From NCBI RefSeq assembly GCF_003014575.1, contig NZ_PYGF01000003.1, positions 1 to 64,000 on the forward strand: DNA of 64,000 nucleotides. The letters run 5' to 3'. The notes beneath the pieces are model-generated. The model saw only the letters and a list, made by a program, of their open reading frames with translations. It searched no databases and was not told the origin of the DNA. The DNA comes from Cecembia rubra (lineage in GTDB: Bacteria > Bacteroidota > Bacteroidia > Cytophagales > Cyclobacteriaceae). Below are positions 1 to 8,700 of this stretch, in pieces. A program made the translations under genes and the position numbers. Numbering within the stretch: position 1 is the stretch's first letter; every line of letters begins with the position of its first letter.

Positions 1-17
1 CTTTTTTCATTTTTGCA

Positions 18-115
18 ATCTGTGTGTTAAAGGTAAGAAATTGTCTGCACACAGATCGGGTATTCGCCTACCGCGGGTTCCTCAAATTCCCCGTGCGATT
101 TCTTCTAAATCACAC
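18..115. other. Structured intergenic segment, function unknown
   Basis: Two hairpins are visible: a perfect 9-bp pair (18-26 with 48-56, around ATCTGTGTG) and an 8-of-9-bp pair (93-101 with 107-115, around GTGCGATTT). The base composition is more GC-rich than the AT-rich flanks. I recognise no known RNA family. It could be an interspersed repeat, a small RNA, or the end of an element that begins outside the window. Positions 116-332 show nothing further that I can support. Confidence 0.3.
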
Positions 116-332
116 AGAGAATTTCGAGGTATAACTTTAACTTCGTAAGTAGTGAAACCAACTTACACAGTTTTTGTCATAGTCCCTTAGAAATATAGTT
201 GAGATATTATATTTGATACTGGTAGATATTAGCTTCACGATTTTGATCTCTTTTTTCTTCCTTATTTACTTTAACCTCTCTTCTCTCTCACTTCTAAACC
301 TGAATATCTAAACCAATTGCCTCTTGGCGTAC

Positions 333-469
333 CATTGACAGATAAGAGTAACCGTCATTCTGAGCGAGGAACGAGCGAAGAATCTCCCATAGTTTAGGAG
401 ATTCTTCGGCTTCGCAGACTGCGCCTCAGAATGACGTAGTAAAAAGATGTCTTTGCCTTTCTGTAAATG
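333..469. repeat. MITE-like palindromic repeat unit, copy 1 (isolated)
   Basis: A 137-bp unit begins with CATTGACAGA and ends with TCTGTAAATG, which are imperfect inverted termini (9 of 10). Its interior folds into a long hairpin: GTCATTCTGAG pairs with CTCAGAATGAC, and GAAGAATCTCC pairs with GGAGATTCTTC. The same unit with the same ends occurs at 38590-38727, 38842-38970 and 39490-39627. This copy has no nuclease gene beside it, as expected of a non-autonomous copy. Confidence 0.75.
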
Positions 470-633
470 CCAAATTTTAAAATCTGAGCATGAGGCGTAA
501 TTTTTTCATTAACCTTTCTGTACTTTTTCGTAAATGTTCAATACTCGGCATGACAAGGAAATGCTTCTTTCTATAGCTTACCGACTGGAATTGGATAGCT
601 TTTGGGATACAATTTAATTCGAATGCAGATTTC

Positions 634-651
634 CTCTCGCTTCTCGCTTCT
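634..651. repeat. Short TCTCGCTTCTCGCTTC repeat at a gene 3' end
   Basis: A short tandem of TCTCGCTTC lies 12 bp beyond the stop codon of the M20 peptidase gene. The same string occurs near gene ends at 33163, 38299, 40021 and 55372. Confidence 0.6.
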
Positions 652-663
652 AATTTATCTTCT

Positions 664-1947
664 CTAAATCCAGCCCCCCTGCATCAAAATCAACAAAAGC
701 GCCTGCTGAATAGCCAAATGTCCATCCTTGTTCACCCACCATTCATCCAAACTATGGGCTCCGCCTCCTTCTCCTCCACGGCCAATGGTCACTGCGGGAA
801 TGCCCAATGAAAAGGCCATATTGCTGTTCGTAGAACCGGAACTCAGGACAGGATCATTCCCTGAAAGGTGCTTGGCTATGGCCATGGTCCGCTGAATCAA
901 AGGGGAATCAGGGTCTGCCAATCCACTGGGTCTGTCCCCAACTTTTTCAATATCCACGGTCAAAGCTTTGCCTCGACGGATAATGGCATTTTCTTTTTCC
1001 AATCCTTCCTGTATGGACTCCAAAAACAATTGATTGATGCCCTGGAGTTTTTCCTGACTTTCTGAACGCATATCCACCAGCATCCAGGATTCATATGGAA
1101 TAGAGTTTACCGAGGTACCTCCGCCCAATACAGATACACTATAGGTGGTTTTAGGTCCTTCTTTGGTAAAAGCATCTGCTTTAGGCACAAAGGCAACCAC
1201 CGCCTGGGCCAAAGCATTGTGTGGATTTCCTATCCCAAATGCCCCATAAGAATGCCCTCCGGGCCCTTTGAAAGTCACCTTATATCTTAAGGAACCAATT
1301 CCCCCGTTCACGATATCTTCCAGTCCTCCACCATCAATGGCAATATGGGCCGCTAATGGATGTGCACCCTCCCTAAATAAATACTTCATACCTTTCAGGT
1401 CTCCCAGACCTTCTTCTCCAACAGTTCCTGCAAACCAGATATCGTCTTTGGTGCGGATATTTTCATGGACCATGGTTTTGAGTAAAGCCACTACAATAGC
1501 CAGGGACCTGTTGGCATCTGTAATACCGGGAGCAAATAAGGTATCCCCTCTTTGCTTGACGGTTACATCGGTGCCAAAAGGAAAAACTGTATCCAAATGC
1601 CCTTCCACCAAAAAAGTCTTTTGGCCTTTGGTCCCCTTCCTAAGCCCTATCACATTTCCAACCTCATCTGTCCAGACAGAATCTGCTCCCGCATCCCTTA
1701 GCATCTGGGCAAAAACCTTTCCTTTTTCTTCTTCATGATGCGAAGGCGATGGAATTTCGGTCAGGGTAATCATGTCCTGCACGGTTTGTTCATCGATACG
1801 AAGGATATAATCAAAAGCCTTTTTTACAGCAGGATCTTGCACCAAAGTTTCTACCTGGTCTTTATAGGATTGCTGAATCACCTGGGCCTGTACAGAAATG
1901 GAAATAAGTACACCGAAAGCACTCAATGCGAGGAAATTGATTTTCAT
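664..1947 (-). CDS. Secreted M20-family metallopeptidase
   Basis: A 427-aa protein with an N-terminal signal peptide (about residues 1-22, ending VQAQ), so it is probably periplasmic or secreted. The M20/ArgE/DapE signature is clear: a first metal-binding block VEGHLDTVFP, an Asp block TDANRSLA, the catalytic and metal Glu pair in GTVGEEGLGD, and a late His in GGAHSLDEWW. The central GGIGSLRYKVTFKGPGGHSY segment is typical of the lid/dimerisation domain. Members are zinc aminopeptidases or deacylases; the substrate cannot be told from sequence. It stands alone on the minus strand, diverging from the peptide/propeller locus. Family assignment is firm, exact activity unknown. Confidence 0.9.
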   Translation of the reverse strand: MKINFLALSAFGVLISISVQAQVIQQSYKDQVETLVQDPAVKKAFDYILRIDEQTVQDMITLTEIPSPSHHEEEKGKVFAQMLRDAGADSVWTDEVGNVIGLRKGTKGQKTFLVEGHLDTVFPFGTDVTVKQRGDTLFAPGITDANRSLAIVVALLKTMVHENIRTKDDIWFAGTVGEEGLGDLKGMKYLFREGAHPLAAHIAIDGGGLEDIVNGGIGSLRYKVTFKGPGGHSYGAFGIGNPHNALAQAVVAFVPKADAFTKEGPKTTYSVSVLGGGTSVNSIPYESWMLVDMRSESQEKLQGINQLFLESIQEGLEKENAIIRRGKALTVDIEKVGDRPSGLADPDSPLIQRTMAIAKHLSGNDPVLSSGSTNSNMAFSLGIPAVTIGRGGEGGGAHSLDEWWVNKDGHLAIQQALLLILMQGGWI

Positions 1948-2077
1948 AAGGGTTTAATTTGGGGTTTGAAATACTCAAAAAAATAGGTTTATGGCAATAC
2001 CGTTTGTCAACTTATCCTTTTTCTGAGCTAATGAGATTCATCTCAAGGGAAAATTTGTGAAAAATCAGACAAAACTC

Positions 2078-2106
2078 TTGACTTAGTTAGTTTTTTTTTA
2101 GTTTAA
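2078..2106 (+). promoter_or_regulatory. Possible promoter with a T9 tract in the spacer
   Basis: TTG at 2078-2080 is followed after 18 nt by TAGTTTAA (2099-2106), a weak match to the Bacteroidota -7 box TAnnTTTG. The spacer contains nine consecutive T (2091-2099). It lies about 35 bp upstream of the broken peptide gene. A TTTAGTT/AACTAAA dyad overlapping it (about 2098-2117) resembles the hairpin at 46085-46105 upstream of another peptide. The -7 match is poor, so this is tentative. Confidence 0.3.
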
Positions 2107-2139
2107 TCGAACTAAATCTTTAACCAAAATTTAATAATT

Positions 2140-2340
2140 ATGAAAAATTTATTTTAAGCCTCCCTTCTGACAGTAATGATGTCAGCTGGTATTTGTTTTT
2201 CAAGTAATAGTGCATGCGATGTTGATCCAGTTTCAGGATGTCTAATATGTGCTTTCAAAGCAGTTCCTAATAACCCAGGAGCATGTAGAGGAACAGGTGG
2301 GGACTGTCCTGATATTCGGTGTGGGGGTTCCCAACAGTAA
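2140..2340 (+). pseudogene. Small Cys-rich secreted peptide, in-frame stop at codon 6
   Basis: Reading from ATG at 2140 gives MKNLF, a TAA stop, then ASLLTVMMSAGICFSSNSA and a 41-residue tail with six Cys (codons 26, 34, 37, 49, 56, 61), ending at TAA 2338-2340. Replacing the stop TAA by AAA (Lys) would restore a normal MKNLFK signal peptide. The reading frame stays open for 60 codons after the stop and has a clear secreted-peptide composition, so the lesion is probably recent. Alternatives are a sequencing error, stop readthrough, or a start at the ATG pair 2176-2181 with a weakened signal. It precedes a propeller lipoprotein gene exactly as intact peptide genes do at 47332 and 49971, which supports it being a real, damaged gene. 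Confidence 0.6.
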
Positions 2341-2350
2341 ATCAATCTAA

Positions 2351-2392
2351 ATTATAATCAACTTGTTAATTAATTTTCAAGTTGATTATAAT
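2351..2392 (+). terminator. Hairpin between peptide and propeller genes
   Basis: A perfect 15-bp inverted repeat (2351-2365 with 2378-2392, ATTATAATCAACTTG) encloses a 12-nt loop. It sits 10 bp after the peptide stop and 28 bp before the propeller start. No long T run follows, so it is better seen as an attenuator or RNA-stability hairpin than a strong terminator. A hairpin in the same relative place is at 49925-49947. Confidence 0.55.
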
Positions 2393-2420
2393 TATTTCAA
2401 GATTCTAAAAAATATAGTAT

Positions 2421-3563
2421 ATGAGGGTCCTATTTATCTACATTTTGATTATTCCATTATTATTAATCTCATGTGATAATTCCACAATTTCCAAAAATCC
2501 GGAAAATCAATTCTTGATTAAATCTAAATCAGTTAAATTTCCACTAGATGAAGTATCCAATTATGAATTTTACATCTATCAGACTGTGGGCGATTCCTTA
2601 TTGATTTTGAATCAAATCAACTATTCATTGGACATCTACAGTTTATCTGAACAAAGCCTTATTGGCAGAATCAACATTGATAGAGAGGGAATGAATGGAA
2701 TAGAAAGACTCAATACGTTCTATTATTTTAATCAGGATTCAATTTTTTTATTTTCACAATTTCTTTTGAAGAATTCTCTTATTGTAAATGTAGAAGGGAA
2801 TATCATAGATAGAGTTAGGCATAATGAATTTAACAGTGACGTGGATGGCTTAATCAACCACGTGGGGACGCCTTCCATGCCAAACATAATATTTGATAAT
2901 GAATTACACTTTTCAGTCTTTCAATTGACAAATGAAAGTATTGAGAATGATAACTTTATCCATGAACATAGTCTTGATTTAAAATCAGGAAACTTTAAAT
3001 CATATACTTATATAAAAAAACCTTCCTTCATGCATAACCAAAGGTGGATTGATGAGACCTTTACCAGAATAAAAATTGATAAGGAAGAATGGTTTTTTTC
3101 TTGGAATCTATCAGACACAGTTTATTATATCAAAGGGGAAAATGGAGTTTTAATTGAATCAAAAGCAATCCCTATGAATGGAGGCATTAGCACCAACCCA
3201 AAACCTGTCCCAAAAGAAAATTATGATGGAAAATGGTTGGAAATGTCATTAGAAGAATATGTATATGGAAAAATTCTATTGGATAAAAACAAAAATATTA
3301 TGCACAGGCTGAGGTATGTTCCAACAGTCAAACCTAATTTACCAAAAAACTATTCCAATAATCCTTATTTGATAAAGAATTTTGAAATTCTTACTTACAG
3401 GCTTGATGGTGAATTTTTAGGTACCACAAGAATCAATTCCGGAACTTATGATCCAAGACTTTTATTTCTCGGCCCAGAAGGCATTTACATACCAAGAATT
3501 CATCCCAATTATAAAAATCTAAATGAAGATGAAATAGTATATGATGTATTCAGTGCAGAATAA
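2421..3563 (+). CDS. 6-bladed beta-propeller lipoprotein
   Basis: A 380-aa predicted lipoprotein. The signal sequence ends in LLLISC, making Cys18 the lipidated residue. The body has the low-complexity beta-strand pattern of the Bacteroidota 6-bladed beta-propeller / TolB-like families (DUF5128, BF3164-like), with repeated short hydrophobic strands separated by D/N/G turns. No catalytic motif is visible; such proteins are thought to bind ligands at the cell surface, but their role is unknown. It follows the broken peptide gene after a hairpin, and its 3' end overlaps the start of the CxxC lipoprotein by 23 bp, so the genes are probably cotranscribed. Family call is by pattern and context. Confidence 0.7.
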   Translation: MRVLFIYILIIPLLLISCDNSTISKNPENQFLIKSKSVKFPLDEVSNYEFYIYQTVGDSLLILNQINYSLDIYSLSEQSLIGRINIDREGMNGIERLNTFYYFNQDSIFLFSQFLLKNSLIVNVEGNIIDRVRHNEFNSDVDGLINHVGTPSMPNIIFDNELHFSVFQLTNESIENDNFIHEHSLDLKSGNFKSYTYIKKPSFMHNQRWIDETFTRIKIDKEEWFFSWNLSDTVYYIKGENGVLIESKAIPMNGGISTNPKPVPKENYDGKWLEMSLEEYVYGKILLDKNKNIMHRLRYVPTVKPNLPKNYSNNPYLIKNFEILTYRLDGEFLGTTRINSGTYDPRLLFLGPEGIYIPRIHPNYKNLNEDEIVYDVFSAE

Positions 3564-3897
3564 AATTTCATTTGCTTTAATATTCTTGTTGTTATCCTGT
3601 ATTGGAAAGCCCAAAAAAACAAATCCGGAACTTGAAAATGTAGTCAAATCGGCTTCCCAATTTGCTATCATTGATCTGGACCGCTGTAATTCCTGCTTTT
3701 CAGAATACACTGACAAATTGAATCTTAGCGCAAACGACTCATCTACTCTGGTTATTGTGCTTTCAAATTCCAAGAAAAAAGCCATGCTATTTGGTAATGA
3801 AAACAAGATTAAAGTTCTCTGGGACAGTACGCGTTACTTTGAAAATTATTTGGAAAAAAGCAGTTATTATTTCCAAACCAATTCTTCCAAAAAATGA
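3541..3897 (+). CDS. Small CxxC lipoprotein, possibly thioredoxin-like
   Basis: A 118-aa protein with a short signal and lipobox LLLSC (Cys19 when counted from the second Met). The mature part contains IIDLDRCNSCFSEY, a CxxC in a beta-strand-then-helix context like the active site of thioredoxin-fold proteins, followed by a strand TLVIVLSN. The protein is short for a full thioredoxin fold. It overlaps the preceding propeller gene by 23 bp and the next propeller start by 4 bp (ATGA), implying translational coupling. A thiol role on the Cys-rich peptide of this locus is attractive but is inference only. Confidence 0.65.
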   Translation: MMYSVQNKISFALIFLLLSCIGKPKKTNPELENVVKSASQFAIIDLDRCNSCFSEYTDKLNLSANDSSTLVIVLSNSKKKAMLFGNENKIKVLWDSTRYFENYLEKSSYYFQTNSSKK

Positions 3898-4919
3898 AAT
3901 CAGCAAAATATTACGTTTGGTGCATCTGTCTTTTTTGCCATCTGATTTTTCAATCTTCCTGCGAAAATCAAAAGGAATCATTTTATGATATTGAGCAAAC
4001 ATTAAAGATTGAAAAAATCAGAAACCCCAATGAACTGCTTGTGTCTTTTCATCAAGATGCTTTTTTTGTCCTCCACAACTTCCGGACACAGCTGGATATA
4101 TACAGGGATAACAATTTGGATTCAGCCATTCAGCTGGTCGAGATGAAGCAAACTAATGCAGGATTTGAAATCAAAGGGCAATATGTTTCCAAATTAAATT
4201 ATTTCGACTCGGAGACTCTTGCGATTTTAAAAATCTCCCCAAATGAATTTCATTTTATCGATACTGAAAATCCCTATAATGTCAAAGTATTAACCATAGA
4301 CACTCCCTCGACCGAATTCATTTCAGATTTTACAAAATTTGATAAAAATCACCTCATTATTGGCACCTTTGAATTCGAAAAACTGAATCAATCCAAAATT
4401 TATCTATACAATATTAAAAATCAAACCTCAAAACTCCTGTTTGAAGAAACCTTGGCACACCCTGTTGCGGAGTATATCAAAGTGTTTGTAAAAGACAACA
4501 AAATCCATCTTTTGAATCCATTCCATCAAATGCTCCTAACTATGGATAAAAAAGGGAAGCTGCTTTCAAAAAGAAAATTCTCAGTACCTGAAGAAATCAA
4601 CTATAATTTCACAGAAAACAAGCGGTATGCCACTATGGAGGAATACGCTAAAGCAGAGGTTGATCTACAAGAATACACCAGAGTAATGGATTTTACACTT
4701 TACAATGATCAGCTTTATTTAATTATAACCCAGCATTCAGACAGGAAAACATTAAGCAGACATTTGATAAAATGTGCTCTTGATGATACGCCTACAGCAG
4801 CATTAATTGATATCCGGCATATGCCCGTTCATTTTGGGCCAAACAACCATTTATTTAATTATTTTGAAAAAGACAGTTTACAATACATAGAAATCACACC
4901 ACTAAGTTCAGTCTTTTAA
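3894..4919 (+). CDS. 6-bladed beta-propeller lipoprotein
   Basis: A 341-aa protein with a hydrophobic N-terminus ending FQSSC, an atypical but plausible lipobox (Cys23). The remainder shows repeated beta-strand pairs such as DAFFVLHNFRTQLDIY, FHFIDTENPY and KIHLLNPFHQMLLTMD, as in the other propeller lipoproteins of the window. It starts within the stop of the CxxC lipoprotein gene (ATGA overlap). Two propellers in a row also occur at 47698-49902. Ligand and function are unknown. Confidence 0.65.
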   Translation: MKSAKYYVWCICLFCHLIFQSSCENQKESFYDIEQTLKIEKIRNPNELLVSFHQDAFFVLHNFRTQLDIYRDNNLDSAIQLVEMKQTNAGFEIKGQYVSKLNYFDSETLAILKISPNEFHFIDTENPYNVKVLTIDTPSTEFISDFTKFDKNHLIIGTFEFEKLNQSKIYLYNIKNQTSKLLFEETLAHPVAEYIKVFVKDNKIHLLNPFHQMLLTMDKKGKLLSKRKFSVPEEINYNFTENKRYATMEEYAKAEVDLQEYTRVMDFTLYNDQLYLIITQHSDRKTLSRHLIKCALDDTPTAALIDIRHMPVHFGPNNHLFNYFEKDSLQYIEITPLSSVF

Positions 4920-4992
4920 TAAATTCAAATGGAATGAATTCAAGTCCTCACAAAAGTTTTCTGGAAAAGCTATTATTTCTGTATCTTCCGAT

Positions 4993-5652
4993 ATGAAATT
5001 TCGCTTCACCTTCCTGATTTTACTTTTAGCTTTGGAAAGCTCCGCACAAAGTCTTTTTAACGGAAAAGACCTCAGCTGTTGGTACATGGATGTACCTGAA
5101 CTGGACAAAGATTCCTCTTTAAGGAAGCCTTTTATCGTACGGGAGGGGATGTTGGTAAGTCTTGGGACACCATTAGGACACCTTATTACGGAAAAAGAAT
5201 ATGAAAACTACCGCTTGGAAGTAGAATACCGCTTTCCGGGAGCGCCTGGGAATTGTGGCATTTTGGTGCATGCTTCTTCCCACCGATTCCTCTATGACAT
5301 GTTTCCCAAATCCATAGAAGTACAGATGATGCATGAAAATGCCGGAGATTTTTGGGTAATCGGTGAAGACATTCAGGTTCCGGACATGGAAGCCCGAAGA
5401 GGTCCAAGAGAGAACTGGGGAGTAACTGAAGGAAAAGGCCGGAGAATTCTTAACCTCACAGACGGCTCAGAAAAACCTTTAGGAGAATGGAACCATATGC
5501 TGATCGAATGCAAAGGAGATGAGGTCAAAGTTTGGGTAAATGGCGACCTGGTCAACCATGGTTTTGGAGCCACCGCCACCAAAGGCAAAATCGCTATTCA
5601 GGCAGAAGGAGCAGAAGTGGAGTTTAGGAAGTTGGAGTTGACAAAACTTTAA
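4993..5652 (+). CDS. DUF1080 (3-keto-disaccharide hydrolase-like) secreted protein
   Basis: A 219-aa protein with an N-terminal signal (to about residue 18, ESSAQ). The opening SLFNGKDLSCWYM, then YENYRLEVEYRFP, GNCGILVHAS and KSIEVQMMHENAGDFW, are the hallmark blocks of DUF1080 (PF06439), a concanavalin-like beta-sandwich. The closing GEWNHMLIECKGDEVKVWVNG is also typical. Some members are 3-keto-glycoside hydrolases; others bind sugars. It is 73 bp downstream of the propeller locus on the same strand and may share its transcript, but it is a common stand-alone gene. Confidence 0.88.
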   Translation: MKFRFTFLILLLALESSAQSLFNGKDLSCWYMDVPELDKDSSLRKPFIVREGMLVSLGTPLGHLITEKEYENYRLEVEYRFPGAPGNCGILVHASSHRFLYDMFPKSIEVQMMHENAGDFWVIGEDIQVPDMEARRGPRENWGVTEGKGRRILNLTDGSEKPLGEWNHMLIECKGDEVKVWVNGDLVNHGFGATATKGKIAIQAEGAEVEFRKLELTKL

Positions 5653-5654
5653 CA

Positions 5655-5731
5655 TGCCACAAAGGCACCAAGTCACAAAGATCCGAAAAGAAAAGACCTT
5701 AGTGCCTTAGTGCCTTAGTGTCTTTGTGGCA
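5655..5731. repeat. TGCCACAAAGGCAC inverted repeat between convergent genes
   Basis: Two 18-nt arms (5655-5672 and 5714-5731) are inverted copies matching at 16 of 18 positions; the right side has CCTTAGTG repeated. The hairpin sits between convergent genes and could end transcription both ways. Relatives of the same sequence (TTTGTGCCTT, GACTTTGTGGC) occur at 50684-50846. Confidence 0.65.
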
Positions 5732-5757
5732 AAAAAACAAAATTCCTTTAAGGCTTT

Positions 5758-8700
5758 TCAAAATAATGCCGTCACCTGCATCCTTCCGATATGCACCAGT
5801 CTGCCTAATCCTTCGGAGTTTCTACCTTCATAGACCATATTCATCTGTAAACCCTCTCCTATTTTCTGCAGCCAATTCAAAGACCAGGTCACATTATTCC
5901 CAATCGTCAAAGCCTGTAACATTTCATAGCCTGTGGGGGTATTGGGCTGACCATTATAGTCGATATAAATATACCTGAAGTTGGCATTGATCGTGGTTTT
6001 AATCGCCTTGGCAAATCTAAAGTCAAGACCTGCTTGATGGATCTCCGCCCTTTCATTGAACTCTGTATTGGCCTGATTCACCTTATCCATGTATTGGTAC
6101 ATGATGGTTGTCCTAAACACACTGCTCGGTTGGTAGGCGAATTCCGGCCCGTAACCATACTGCTGAATGGCATAATTGCGGTTGTCCAAAAAATCTGAAT
6201 TGGCTATCCTATTCCCGGTTTGCCCTATCAAGCGTAAGTTGAGATTTGGATTGATATTGTAACGCGTATTCAACCGCCAATCCTTTTGTATCATATCATC
6301 AAATCCTCCCGCCAACAGCTGCTTATTTTGACTATCAAATACCGAAACATCAAAACCATACTTGGCAGAAGAACGGTTAAAGAAGAAAGAAGAACGGATC
6401 ACCTGCCTGACCGAAATCAGGTCCTCATCCGCAAAGCCCCCCACAAAAGGATTGATCCTGTCCCAAAATTCATTGGAAGTAATCTTCTTCTCAATACTCA
6501 GGCTTGTAGTATTGGAAAATTTCTGCAAAAACTGCTTTATTCCCCCTTCTTTTCTCCAGGAATCAGGAAATCTTGCATTGAGGCGATAATTAAAAATTGT
6601 TGTATAAGCCTGTACAAACTCAGTGGTAGGCACAAATACCTTTATAAAATTTTTCTCTTCCGGATTGAAAGCCAGGTAAAACTCATTCAACTGCTGAATC
6701 CCATCTCCATTGTCATCTCTCCAGGTATGGGTACCTTCTCCTGTAGGTACAGGAAGGAAGACAAACTCCCTGCGGAATTCCCTGCCATTACCCAAGGCAT
6801 AACTGAGTTCGTTTCGTATAGCTCCTTTGGCCATGGTTCCCAAGTAATCCACCTTTCCCAAAACAGTGGTTTCCTTTTCTCCATCCAGTCTTAAAAACTC
6901 CAATTCCCTGTAAGTAAAACTTGCGCTAAGGTCATGCCCTTTGAACCTCCTCTTCAATCCAAACATGGTCTGAAATGCTTCTGTATCAGGAGCCAAAACA
7001 CCATTCACAGGAAAAAGATCTTCCCTAACTGAAGCATTGATAAAAAAAGAATAAGGCAAAGTATCGTTACTGTTAAGATAGGCCATATGCTCCACAAAGT
7101 TCATGGCGGTACTCACCACCGAATCCGTCTCGATATTTCTGACCGCATTTCTATCCAGCATCAGTCTGTAACCGGGAGCCAAAATTTTTGATCTATACTG
7201 AACATCACCGGTGTACCTGACCCAGTCTGAATTTAGGTTACGGACATCAGAATCCAGCACAAAAAGCTCATTTTTAAGAAATATCCTTTTTGCCAATTGC
7301 TGGTTGAATTTGGCCATATGCTGGGTTCCGGACTGAATGGCTCCACGGTTCCTAAAATTAAAGCGATAGCTCAATTCATTATGCTGGTCCTTCATGAACC
7401 CGAAACCGGCATTAAAGATCCGCTCATGTCCAGCTTCAAGCATATCTTCTCTGCTCAAGCTCCAGTCCCGGTCAAACTCTATATACCGTAACCGGTCAAT
7501 GAAGCTGAAATTATCCGAGTTATATTCAAACTCCGTCAGGGCATTGAAGCGGTAACCTTTTAACTTTTCCAGTGGCCTATTCTCAGAAATGAACCCTGAC
7601 TTGATACCAAAGCCATTATTCGTCTCATTGTCAATTTCTGAAAATAGGTTTTGATCCACATTGGAAAAAGCCATTTCCGTGTAAACCTGCTCATATGAAC
7701 TGAGCCTTACCCTCGCCCCTGTAGTAAACATCTGTTTTTTGTTGGGAGCCGGAAGGGGAGATAAAATGGAATAATTCCCCTGGGGAACACCATTGATCCT
7801 TGGTCTGAAAACAAATACCGGCCCATTGGCCAATTGCCTGTCCCTTACATAATCCCCGTTGCCTTGGCCCACTTCCGAAAATCCGATAGCAAAATGGGCC
7901 TGTTCCGGGTCTGTCGAATATTCATAGAAAACAATGGGGTTACCCTGATCATCTACATCTACCACTCTCCTGTACAATACACGGTTTGGATCAAAAGCTA
8001 CCGAATCCACCCTTGGAACGGCAGCTGACTCTAAGTCATTTCCGACGGAGGCCAGCAGTCTTTTATCCGCATCGCTGAATTCAAAAAAAAGCGGCCGGTT
8101 CCTATTGTCCATCTCCCTATAAAAATTCCAGTAAAGGCTTACCTTGTCGGTTTCCTGTATATGGTTTGCGGTAAGAATAGACCTGGTAAAATTCCTTTCA
8201 GCATATTCATAATCGATCCGGATCCTACTGTACTGGGTAATGAGCACATTAGGCGTAAAGGTGATTTCACCCTGATTGTAATCAATCACATAATCATAAT
8301 TGAAGCCCCTCTGTAGCTGCTTGCCATCCAGAAAAACCCTTTCGGAATTGGCCATGATGATCACAAAGCGCTCGTTCTGAGGCCCTGGTATCCGGTATGG
8401 CCCAAGAGTACCCTCTGACACTTCCAGATTAATTGAGGCAAATTTCCCTTTGGCTACCGAAGCTGACCCTTGGGTAGAGGCTCTCCATTTATCTCCTATG
8501 GTATAGTTAGTAGTCAATTGTGCACCTTGCACGTTTTTATAATAGCGGAGAAATTCCGACTTGCGTTGTTGCAGGACCACATCTCCAGCGGCAAGGTTGA
8601 AGCGGTCATTGTAAAGCTCCACCAAAACATTGTCAAAATCCTGCAACTGCTGTGTATTACCTTCAGGCTGAAAAGGCACATTTTGGTCAGTAATGCTGGC

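Noticed and set aside
2154-2345. 63-aa minus-strand frame
   Set aside because: It is the antisense shadow of the broken Cys-rich peptide gene.
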